Positions 26,526 through 33,896 of a DNA stretch of 64,000 nucleotides are shown one piece after another. The notes beneath the pieces are model-generated. The model made no database searches. It saw nothing but the letters and a program-made list of their open reading frames with translations, and was not told the DNA's origin. The stretch's first letter is position 1. Each line of letters begins with the position of its first letter. Source of the stretch: Bradyrhizobium agreste (GTDB lineage Bacteria > Pseudomonadota > Alphaproteobacteria > Rhizobiales > Xanthobacteraceae); the NCBI RefSeq assembly GCF_016031625.1, contig NZ_JACCHP010000017.1, positions 158,397 to 222,396 of the forward strand. Reading direction: 5' to 3'. Both the position numbers and the translations under genes were made by a program.

Positions 26526-27254
26526 TCAGCTCGCTTTGGCGAGCTCGTCGTCTTCGGGCGAGTTGAGATAGACGCCGGACATGGTGTCGACCCAGCAGAG
26601 ATGATCGTGCACCTTCTTCACGCCCTCGACGTTTTCCGCGGCGACGATTGCAGCCTGCCGAGCGCGCTCTTCGGTGATGACGCCGCTGAGATGAACGATA
26701 CCGTCGCGCACGATGACGTTCAGCCCGAACGGACACCACTCGTGCTTCTCCATGATGTCGATGATGCGGCTGCGAATGTGATCGTCATCGGCGGTCGGAT
26801 CCGGCACTTCGCGGGCGAGCCCCGCCACCGCCTGCAGCAGGTTGGCGCGGGACACGATCCCGACGATCTTGTCGCCCCGCACCACCGGCAGCCGCTTGAC
26901 GTTGTTCCGCTCCATGAGATCGACGATCTCCGCGAGGGCGGTATCCTCGGTGATGGTCACGGGCGAGTCGGTCATCACTTCCGACACCTTGCGGCCGTGC
27001 TCGTGGACGAAGTCGCTGGCGGATTTGCCCGGACCCAGGATGAACCGCAGCCAGCGCCCGCGCTTGCGCCCGGTGCCGATTTCGCTGCGGCGGATGAAAT
27101 CTCCCTCCGACACCACGCCGACCAGCTTGCCGCTATCGTCCACCACCGTGAGACCGCTCACATGTCGCTTCAACATGATGTTGGCTGCTTCGACGATGCT
27201 GGTGTCGGGGGTGACCGAGATGACCGACCGGGTCATGATCTGGTGGGCGCGCAT
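26526..27254 (-). CDS. CBS domain protein with C-terminal BON domain
   Basis: Two CBS domains (about residues 1-60 with TRSVISVTPDTSIVEAANIM, and 85-145 with TDSPVTITEDTALAEIVDLM) followed by a BON domain (about 160-225, with GIVHLSGVITEERARQAAI). CBS pairs sense adenosine nucleotides, and BON domains contact membranes or other proteins. I chose ATG 27254, which has GGAG seven bases upstream; TTG 27290 and ATG 27272 are upstream in frame. CBS-BON proteins are common in rhizobial low-oxygen regulons. Divergent from the PHA synthase gene, with an FNR/FixK-type box 63 bp upstream. Confidence 0.87.
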   Translation of the reverse strand: MRAHQIMTRSVISVTPDTSIVEAANIMLKRHVSGLTVVDDSGKLVGVVSEGDFIRRSEIGTGRKRGRWLRFILGPGKSASDFVHEHGRKVSEVMTDSPVTITEDTALAEIVDLMERNNVKRLPVVRGDKIVGIVSRANLLQAVAGLAREVPDPTADDDHIRSRIIDIMEKHEWCPFGLNVIVRDGIVHLSGVITEERARQAAIVAAENVEGVKKVHDHLCWVDTMSGVYLNSPEDDELAKAS

Positions 27255-27317
27255 GGACAACTCCGCTGGCATGTCGACTTGAATGCGCAAAACCTAGTCA
27301 AACCGTCGGGGTGCGGT

Positions 27318-27331
27318 TTGACCCAAGTCAA
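27318..27331. promoter_or_regulatory. FixK/FNR-type box (TTGACCCAAGTCAA)
   Basis: Perfect 5-bp arms TTGAC/GTCAA with a 4-base spacer. Its centre is about 70 bp upstream of the CBS-BON start at 27254, which fits an activator at -41.5 with a leader of about 29 bases. Confidence 0.65.
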
Positions 27332-27383
27332 GCGGACCAAGCCGTTCTTGCCCTGATTGACCGATTGCGATCCGTGCGCGGAT

Positions 27384-27397
27384 TTGATGCAGCTCAA
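27384..27397. promoter_or_regulatory. FixK/FNR-type box (TTGATGCAGCTCAA)
   Basis: TTGA-N6-TCAA pattern. Its centre is about 74 bp upstream of the PHA synthase start at 27465, which fits class II activation with a leader of about 33 bases. Confidence 0.6.
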
Positions 27398-27464
27398 CGC
27401 GTGGCGGAAGCGTCGCCATATCCTGCCGCAGGCGTAGAACAGGACCCCGCAGGAACAATCAGCC

Positions 27465-29291
27465 ATGAGCGTCGTGAAGATACTTCCACGGGCCGAAGCG
27501 CCGCTGCAAGCTCCCGCAGCCAGGCCGGTTGCCGAGATTGCCAAAAAGCTCGCAGGGAGGCCGGCTGACTACACTTGCCCGCAAGCGACGGATTCCTATC
27601 CGCTCGATCGTGCGTTTCATGCCATGTTGGCGCGGTTCACGGGCGGGATTTCGCCGGTGGCCTTGTCGCTCGCCTGGCTCGATTGGGGCGCGCATCTTGC
27701 GGCGGCGCCTCAGCACCAGATGGAGCTCTCCCGCAGTATTTTCCGCGATTCCGGCCGCTTGCTGGAAGCTGCCGCGCACGCGACGTCGCAAGGACCGTGG
27801 TCCGTCATCCGGCCGCAGGGGCGGGATCGCCGCTTCAAGGACCGGCAATGGGAGGCCGCGCCGTTCAATCTGCTTGCGCAGGCGTTTCTGCTCACCGAAC
27901 GTTGGTGGCACGATGCCACGACCGGCATACGCGGTGTGTCCCACGCAAATGAAGCTATCGTCGAGTTCTCGATGCGCCAGATGCTCGATATGCTGGCGCC
28001 CTCGAACTTCGCAGCCACCAATCCACAGGTTCTGGAAAAAGCCTTCCAGAGCGGCGGCGAGAATTTCGTGTTCGGCTGGCAAAACTGGTGCAACGACCTG
28101 ATGCGCCTGCTGTCCGGCTCGAAGCTGACCGGCGAGGATCAGTTCGTCGTCGGCAAGACGGCGGCGGCTTCGCCCGGCAAGGTCGTCTACCGCAACGAGT
28201 TGATCGAATTGATTCAGTACTACCCGACCACAGCGCAGGTGCGACCCGAACCGATCCTGATCGTGCCGGCCTGGATCATGAAGTACTACATCCTCGATCT
28301 GTCGCCGCAGAACTCGCTGGTCAAATATCTGACGGGTCAAGGCTTCACCGTGTTCGCGATCTCCTGGCGCAATCCGGATGCGAGGGACCGGGACCTCGCT
28401 TTCGACGACTATCGCAAGCTGGGCGTCATGGCGGCGTTGGACATGATCGGCCTGATCATGCCGGGTCGGAAGACCCATGCCCTCGGCTATTGTCTGGGCG
28501 GCACATTGCTGTCGATCGCCGCCTCCGCGATGGAGCGCGACGGTGATCACCGGTTCGGCACTGTTACTCTCCTGGCAGCCCAGACCGACTTTACCGAGGC
28601 GGGAGAGTTGACGCTGTTCATCAACGAGAGCCAGGTGGCATTTCTCGAAGACATGATGTGGCAGCGGGGCTATCTCGACACGACGCAGATGGCCGGCGCC
28701 TTCCAGCTGCTGCGCTCCAACGAACTGATCTGGTCGCGGCTCTCGCGTGAATATCTGATGGGCGACGGCTCGCCTCCGAGCGACCTGATGGCCTGGAATG
28801 CCGACGCCACGCGGCTGCCCTATCGCATGCACTCGGAGTATCTGCGCCAGCTGTTTCTGGACAACGATCTGGCGGAAGGTCGCTATCGCGTCGAATGCAG
28901 GAGCATCTCGCTGTCCGACATTCACACCCCGATGTTCGTGGTCGGCACGCTCGCCGATCACGTCGCGCCATGGCGATCCGTCTACAAAATTCATTACCAG
29001 GTCGATGCCGACGTGACGTTCCTGTTGACCAGCGGCGGCCACAATGCCGGTGTCGTTGCGCCTCCGCAGGAGGAGGGCCACTTCTATCAGGTGCTGACCA
29101 AGGCCGCTGACGCGCCCTATATCGGTGCCGACGAATGGCTGAAGCTGGCCCCGCGCGTCGAGGGCTCGTGGTGGCCGGAATGGACCAATTGGCTGGCGGC
29201 ACGTTCCGGCGCCCCCTGCGATCCCCCGCAGATCGGGCTTGGAGGCGCCCTTGGCCTGGCCGATGCACCGGGGGATTACGTCCACACCTAA
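27465..29291 (+). CDS. phaC: class I poly(3-hydroxyalkanoate) synthase
   Basis: Polymerises 3-hydroxyacyl-CoA into PHA on storage granules. 608 residues, in the class I range. PhaC N-terminal domain (FRDSGRLL to TLLSGSKLTG region), then an alpha/beta hydrolase core with the modified lipase box GYCLGG (catalytic Cys343), Asp498 in ADHVAPW and His526 in SGGHNAG, so the catalytic triad is complete. The LIVPAWIMKYYILDLSPQNS segment is typical. Divergent from the CBS-BON gene and tail-to-tail with a CHAD protein gene. A FixK/FNR-type box upstream suggests induction at low oxygen. Confidence 0.95.
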   Translation: MSVVKILPRAEAPLQAPAARPVAEIAKKLAGRPADYTCPQATDSYPLDRAFHAMLARFTGGISPVALSLAWLDWGAHLAAAPQHQMELSRSIFRDSGRLLEAAAHATSQGPWSVIRPQGRDRRFKDRQWEAAPFNLLAQAFLLTERWWHDATTGIRGVSHANEAIVEFSMRQMLDMLAPSNFAATNPQVLEKAFQSGGENFVFGWQNWCNDLMRLLSGSKLTGEDQFVVGKTAAASPGKVVYRNELIELIQYYPTTAQVRPEPILIVPAWIMKYYILDLSPQNSLVKYLTGQGFTVFAISWRNPDARDRDLAFDDYRKLGVMAALDMIGLIMPGRKTHALGYCLGGTLLSIAASAMERDGDHRFGTVTLLAAQTDFTEAGELTLFINESQVAFLEDMMWQRGYLDTTQMAGAFQLLRSNELIWSRLSREYLMGDGSPPSDLMAWNADATRLPYRMHSEYLRQLFLDNDLAEGRYRVECRSISLSDIHTPMFVVGTLADHVAPWRSVYKIHYQVDADVTFLLTSGGHNAGVVAPPQEEGHFYQVLTKAADAPYIGADEWLKLAPRVEGSWWPEWTNWLAARSGAPCDPPQIGLGGALGLADAPGDYVHT

Positions 29292-30274
29292 GCCTCCGGG
29301 TCCGAACTCGGGGCGAGATCCGAGGAGCGGAACGGTTTGGCCTTGTCCAGTTTCCGGTAGGCCGTCGAGGCCTTCCGCAACAGCTTCTTTTCGCGCTTGC
29401 GATCGAGGAATCGGTTGCTGGCATCGATCCCGGCGCCATTCAACGATGTCGCCAGCGCTTGTCCGCGTGCATCGTCGTTCAATTGGCCGAGCGACCGTTG
29501 TGCCTTGCGCAATTGCTTGAGGATGGACTTCTGCTTCACCGCCGCTCCATCGGCGAACAGATCCGCAAGCGACTCGACCGAACAGGTCATTCGCTTGTTG
29601 AGGAGCCGCAGCTTGTGACGTTTCCCGACATCGAGCTTCTTCAGCTTCCGGGCTTTCTTGAGCAGCGTCGTCTCCCACTCGGTCAGCCGCTCCGTCGCAT
29701 GGTCGGCGAGGGTACGGCGGCGCAGCCGGATCGCTTCCTTGCTGCGGCGCGTCGACCAGGGGCCGCTTTCGATCCACGTTGAGGTTTGCTCGACCAGGCG
29801 GCGATACCGCGCCGATTGCAGCGCACGTGCCAGCAGCCGGTGGCTCTCCGCGCGCTTCTCGTCCCAGCGCTGAAGCTCGGCGACCACGGCGAGCTCGGCG
29901 CCACTCTCCGCAACGATCCGCTCGATTGCCACGTCGAGGTCCCGCACCATGCCGAGCTGACCGTTTAGCCACTTCAGCTCGGCCCAGACATCCGGCCGCA
30001 GCGCATCGTCGACCATCGGCGAGAAGAAGCGAATGGCAGTCCGCAAATGCGTCAGTGCGATCCGGATCTCGTGCAGCGCATCCGGATCGCCGCGGCAGGT
30101 GCCGTCGTGCTGAGCGATCACCGCATCGAGGTGACGGCGGGCGATGATCCGGAAGGCCGTGTCGCAGGCCATGCCGGGACTGAGGCGGGCGGGAAGCGCG
30201 TTGCGCCGCGTCGCCGGCTTGGCAGGCGTGGTCGCCGTCGAGCGCGTGGTGGGTCGCGTCTTCCTTGCCCGCAT
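29288..30274 (-). CDS. CHAD domain protein
   Basis: CHAD (conserved histidine alpha-helical) domain over about residues 40-300, with DALHEIRIALTHLRTAIRFF carrying the conserved His/Arg and many lysine/arginine-rich helices (LKKARKLKKLDVGKRHKLR). CHAD proteins bind polyphosphate and have been located to polyphosphate granules. The N-terminal 30 residues are low-complexity Thr/Arg/Pro. Its stop overlaps the PHA synthase stop by four bases (convergent), and its start overlaps the stop of the kinase-like gene upstream. The neighbourhood links storage polymers, PHA and possibly polyphosphate. Confidence 0.88.
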   Translation of the reverse strand: MRARKTRPTTRSTATTPAKPATRRNALPARLSPGMACDTAFRIIARRHLDAVIAQHDGTCRGDPDALHEIRIALTHLRTAIRFFSPMVDDALRPDVWAELKWLNGQLGMVRDLDVAIERIVAESGAELAVVAELQRWDEKRAESHRLLARALQSARYRRLVEQTSTWIESGPWSTRRSKEAIRLRRRTLADHATERLTEWETTLLKKARKLKKLDVGKRHKLRLLNKRMTCSVESLADLFADGAAVKQKSILKQLRKAQRSLGQLNDDARGQALATSLNGAGIDASNRFLDRKREKKLLRKASTAYRKLDKAKPFRSSDLAPSSDPEA

Positions 30275-31836
30275 CAGTCTGATTGCCTTGTTTGCCCCTC
30301 AGCGATGGCGTTCCGGCAGTTCTGAAGCGTCTGCTCCTGTGTCCCGGATGCATCGATGGTCGCCCAGCCGACATGGCCGATATTATAGTGCTCTTGCAGT
30401 GCGGCAACCTTCGGCGTGGCGTCCGATGCGTCTCCCCTCCGGTTGCCGATGCGCGCCTGCCGCGTCGCAAGATCTGCGACCAGGAACAGCCCGTTCAACG
30501 CCACGTTGCGCTCGCGCGCCAGCGCCGCGATCGCATCGCGTTCGTCCTCGCGCGCGAATACGCCGTCGACGATCGCCGAATGGCCCTGCGCCAGCACCCG
30601 CCGGGCCTGCTGCACCAGCGTGTCGTAGACGCGGGCCGTGACCTCCGGCGTATAGGCCGAAGGCGGCAGGCGGTGGGTATCCTGGACGGCGAACATCTGC
30701 TTGCGGACCAGATCGCTGCGCAGCACGACGGCGCCCGGCTCCGGTGGCACGACCGGCGCGAGCGCGTGCGCCAGGGAGGTCTTTCCGGTGCCGGACAGTC
30801 CGCCGACCGCAATCAGACGCGGAGCAGGCGGATGGATCAGCGTCTCGGCGAGGTCGAAATAACGCCGTGCCTGGTCGAGCATGTCGTGACCGTCGGAATG
30901 CGACCGCTTGAGTCGTGCCAAGGTCACCTGGGCGCGGATCGCCGCCCGGATGGACATGAACAGCGGCAGGGTCGAGAGCGCCTCGAGATTGTCGGCTGGC
31001 GTCGCGGCGAGATAGCGGTTCAGCACCAAGTTGGCCGCGCCCGGCTGATGGTGCTGCAACAGGTCCATCAGCGTGAATGCGAGATCGTAGAGCACGTCGA
31101 CCGTCGCCATCTGCGCGTCGAACTCGATCGCGTCGAACAGCACGGGCCGGTCTTCGATCAGAACGATGTTTGCCAGATGCAGATCGCCATGGCAGCGGCG
31201 CACGAAGCCCCGGCGGCCGCGCTCTGCGAGCAGGGGACGAATGCGCAAGTAAGCCGTGTGCGAGGCCTCGCCGAGTTGCTCGATCTTCTCTGGGCTGAAA
31301 TATCCGCCGGCCCGCAGGCCATTCGTGTTGCCGTCGATCAGGGCCGGGATGGAGGAGACCCATGCTTTTCCGTCGGCGCGTGCCGCCGCCGCGTGAGAGG
31401 CCGCGATTGCGTCAGCGACGGCCGCGGCAAGCTTCGCGTCCAGCGGGCCCGTCTCGGTCAGATGATCCAGCGTCCTGCTTTCGTCGAAGCGCGACATGTC
31501 GACCGCATACTCGATCGGCCGGCCGCTGCCGTCGACCTTCACCGATCCATCGGGCTCTTCCGTGATCGCTACGACGCGATGATAGATCTGCGGCGCCAGG
31601 GGCCGGTTGATCCGGATCTCCTCCTCGCAGGCTGCCTTGCGCTTTTCGAGCGTCGAATAGTCGAGGAAGGGAAATCGGACGGCGCGCTTGATCTTCAGCG
31701 CGCGCTTTGCGTCCAGGAATACCGAGGCAGCATGCGTGTCGATGCGCGTCACGCCGGGATGGTCGGTCAGCATCCGAAAGATGCGCTCCTGGGCCGCCGT
31801 GTCATCCTTCATCGCAGCGGACATGGCAAGCACCAT
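30274..31836 (-). CDS. phosphotransferase-like (APH fold) fused to AAA/P-loop kinase domain
   Basis: 520-residue fusion. Residues about 20-300 resemble an aminoglycoside phosphotransferase fold, with Brenner-type motif CHGDLHLANIVL (HGDxHxxN) and metal segment LFDAIEFDAQMATVDVLYDLAF. Residues about 330-510 form a P-loop kinase (AVGGLSGTGKTSLAHALA). Bifunctional proteins of this layout are widespread in proteobacteria and still poorly characterised. The start ATG 31836 overlaps the stop of the alcohol dehydrogenase (TGATG), and the stop touches the CHAD start, so ADH, this gene and CHAD form one minus-strand operon. Substrate unknown. Confidence 0.82.
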   Translation of the reverse strand: MVLAMSAAMKDDTAAQERIFRMLTDHPGVTRIDTHAASVFLDAKRALKIKRAVRFPFLDYSTLEKRKAACEEEIRINRPLAPQIYHRVVAITEEPDGSVKVDGSGRPIEYAVDMSRFDESRTLDHLTETGPLDAKLAAAVADAIAASHAAAARADGKAWVSSIPALIDGNTNGLRAGGYFSPEKIEQLGEASHTAYLRIRPLLAERGRRGFVRRCHGDLHLANIVLIEDRPVLFDAIEFDAQMATVDVLYDLAFTLMDLLQHHQPGAANLVLNRYLAATPADNLEALSTLPLFMSIRAAIRAQVTLARLKRSHSDGHDMLDQARRYFDLAETLIHPPAPRLIAVGGLSGTGKTSLAHALAPVVPPEPGAVVLRSDLVRKQMFAVQDTHRLPPSAYTPEVTARVYDTLVQQARRVLAQGHSAIVDGVFAREDERDAIAALARERNVALNGLFLVADLATRQARIGNRRGDASDATPKVAALQEHYNIGHVGWATIDASGTQEQTLQNCRNAIAEGQTRQSD

Positions 31837-32819
31837 CAGGGCGTCAGCACGGCCGCGCCGAGGATCCGGCCATTGCGCAGCAAGGCCAGGACTTCGTTGG
31901 CCTGATCGAGCGGAAACGCCGTCGTCTCGGTGCGCACGCCGGCTTGCGGCGCGACCTTGAGAAAATCGAGGCCGTCCTGCCGGGTCAGGTTGGCGACCGA
32001 GACCAGCTGCCGTTCCTGCCACAGCAGATCATACGGAAAGCTCGGAATGTCGCTCATGTGGATGCCGGCGCAAACGACGCGACCGCCTTTGCGCACGGCG
32101 CGCAACGCTGCCGGCACCAGCTCGCCGGCTGGTGCGTAGATGATCGCAGCGTCGAGCGGCTCATCCGGCACCTGGTCCGATGACCCCGCCCAGACGCAGC
32201 CGAGACGACGAGCAAGGTCTTGTGCAGCGGCATCGCCGGCCCGCGTGAATGCATGGACGGAGCGTCCCTGCCAGACCGCGACTTGCGCAATGATGTGGCC
32301 GGCGGCCCCGAAGCCATAGAGACCGAGCCTCTCGGCGGGGCCGGCCAGGACCAGCGAGCGCCAGCCGATCAGCCCCGCGCACAACAGAGGCGCAATCTCC
32401 ACGTCGCTGCCCGTCTCGCCGAGCGGAAAAGCGTAACGTGCGTCGGCGATGGTGTGGGTCGCGTAGCCCCCGTCGCGCGTGTAGCCGGTGAACAGCGGTG
32501 TGTCACAGAGGTTTTCCATGCCCTCCCGGCAGAAGCGGCATTTTCCGCAGGTGAAGCCGAGCCAGGGAATGCCGACGCGGTCACCAGGCACATGTGTCGT
32601 CACATTCGCACCGATGAGGTCGACCCGTCCGACGATTTCGTGGCCAGGCACGATCGGATAGTGGATGCCGGGCAGCTCGGCGTCGACGAGATGAAGATCT
32701 GTCCGGCATACCCCGCAGGCGCTGATCTTCACCCGGATCTGACCCTCGCCCGGCATCGGGTCGGGCCGTTCCTCCAACTGGAGCCGCGCTCGTGGGGCCG
32801 GCAACACCATCGCACGCAT
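31836..32819 (-). CDS. zinc-dependent alcohol dehydrogenase family protein
   Basis: Medium-chain dehydrogenase, 327 residues. Catalytic zinc ligands in ACGVCRTDLH and GHE; structural zinc loop CGKCRFCREGMENLC with four cysteines; Rossmann segment LGLYGFGAAGHIIAQVAVW. Resembles AdhP/YogA-type enzymes that use NAD(P). I chose ATG 32819, which has CCGGAG six bases upstream; ATG 32861 adds 14 residues but lacks a good site and would lie almost on top of the upstream FixK/FNR box. First gene of a three-gene operon with the kinase fusion and CHAD protein. Probably a fermentative or stress role. Confidence 0.9.
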   Translation of the reverse strand: MRAMVLPAPRARLQLEERPDPMPGEGQIRVKISACGVCRTDLHLVDAELPGIHYPIVPGHEIVGRVDLIGANVTTHVPGDRVGIPWLGFTCGKCRFCREGMENLCDTPLFTGYTRDGGYATHTIADARYAFPLGETGSDVEIAPLLCAGLIGWRSLVLAGPAERLGLYGFGAAGHIIAQVAVWQGRSVHAFTRAGDAAAQDLARRLGCVWAGSSDQVPDEPLDAAIIYAPAGELVPAALRAVRKGGRVVCAGIHMSDIPSFPYDLLWQERQLVSVANLTRQDGLDFLKVAPQAGVRTETTAFPLDQANEVLALLRNGRILGAAVLTP

Positions 32820-32883
32820 GTCTGTCTCCGGGGCGAACCGCTCCGACTGAATTATCTCCATAGACCGACCGGGTGGCCAGTCC

Positions 32884-32897
32884 TTGACGTCAGTCAA
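32884..32897. promoter_or_regulatory. FixK/FNR-type box (TTGACGTCAGTCAA)
   Basis: Perfect TTGAC/GTCAA arms. Centre about 71 bp upstream of the alcohol dehydrogenase start at 32819; the likely target is the minus-strand ADH operon. Confidence 0.65.
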
Positions 32898-32939
32898 CGC
32901 CTGTTCCTCGGGGGTGATCGGACGGAGTTTCCTGCGGTC

Positions 32940-32953
32940 TTGACGAGGATCAA
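32940..32953. promoter_or_regulatory. FixK/FNR-type box (TTGACGAGGATCAA)
   Basis: TTGAC-N4-ATCAA pattern. Centre about 53 bp upstream of the universal stress protein start at 33000; likely activates the plus-strand direction. Confidence 0.6.
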
Positions 32954-32999
32954 GGGTCTCGACGACAGCCGGCTTATTATGGTGACTCAGGAGATTCCG

Positions 33000-33833
33000 A
33001 TGCCCATCAAGGATGTCTTTCTGCCCCTTGTCGGCCAGCCGCGTGGGCCAGCCCTGGTCGCGATCGAGAAGTGCGTTGCTGTGGCCGCCGATCTCGGCGC
33101 CAGGATCACCGCGCTTGCGCTCGAGGAAGATGTCTTCGAGCGACCGAGGGTGATGCTGCCCGACGATCGCGATTCCGCGCGGGCCAGCCTCGAGGCCAGC
33201 GACATGCAACGACTGCTGAATGCCTTCACCAACGCGGCTTCGCGCGCCAACGTCCGCGCGCAGAGCCGGTCGGGCAAGCTGCCTGCGGATCAGATCCGAA
33301 CGATCCTTGCCGAGCACGCCCGCTTCAGCGACCTCACCCTGGTTCCCGTGAAGCCGCACGACAGCCGAATGGAGGCCCTCGTGGAGGCGCTGTTGTTCGA
33401 ATCCGGACGGCCGCTTCTGCTCTGTCCCGAACATCGCGCTGACGAGCTCCGGCCCGAGATCGAGAACGTCATGATTGCCTGGGATCATTCTGCGCGGGCC
33501 GCGCGTGCGGTCGGCGATGCATTGCCTGTTCTTCAGGCTGCGACCTCGGTTCGTGTGCTGACCGTGGCGGAGGGCAAGACGGACGCGGTCGTGCAATCCG
33601 GAACGGCACTCGTCGACCATTTGCGGGAACACGGTGTCTTCGCCTCGTTCGAAACCACGAAGGGGGGCGGCAGCTCGACCGGCAAGGTACTGGGAAGCTG
33701 GGCGAATTCCCATGGCATCGATGCGATCGTGATGGGCGCCTATCATCATTCGCGCCTGAACGAGATCGTGTGGGGCGGTGTGACAAAGACCGTCATTGGC
33801 CAGCCACCGTGCTGGGTTATGATCTCGCACTAG
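33000..33833 (+). CDS. universal stress protein family protein
   Basis: 277 residues, a tandem or extended UspA-like protein. The C-terminal half carries the clear Usp fold, from ENVMIAWDHSARAARAVGDALPVL to HGIDAIVMGAYHHSRLNEIVWGGVTKTVI, where the G-x2-G-x9-G ATP loop is only partly kept (GAYHHSRLNEIVWGG). The N-terminal half is degenerate. ATG 33000 has AGGAG six bases upstream, so the longer frame to 32220 is rejected. Divergent from the ADH operon; a FixK/FNR-type box lies in front. Such proteins are typical members of low-oxygen stress regulons. Confidence 0.87.
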   Translation: MPIKDVFLPLVGQPRGPALVAIEKCVAVAADLGARITALALEEDVFERPRVMLPDDRDSARASLEASDMQRLLNAFTNAASRANVRAQSRSGKLPADQIRTILAEHARFSDLTLVPVKPHDSRMEALVEALLFESGRPLLLCPEHRADELRPEIENVMIAWDHSARAARAVGDALPVLQAATSVRVLTVAEGKTDAVVQSGTALVDHLREHGVFASFETTKGGGSSTGKVLGSWANSHGIDAIVMGAYHHSRLNEIVWGGVTKTVIGQPPCWVMISH

Positions 33834-33896
33834 GCGTCTTCTTCCAGCCCGATCGTCAATCATCGGAACCGCCGCCGACGCGGCGCATTTGTTTTC

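Noticed and set aside
26528..26545. Short hairpin AGCTCGC/GCGAGCT at the end of the CBS-BON gene
   Set aside because: Lies within coding sequence, has a short stem and no T-run; not convincing as a terminator.
27459..30470. 1003-codon minus-strand frame
   Set aside because: Antisense to phaC and out of frame with the CHAD gene; Arg/Gly/Ala/His-rich with no family motif.
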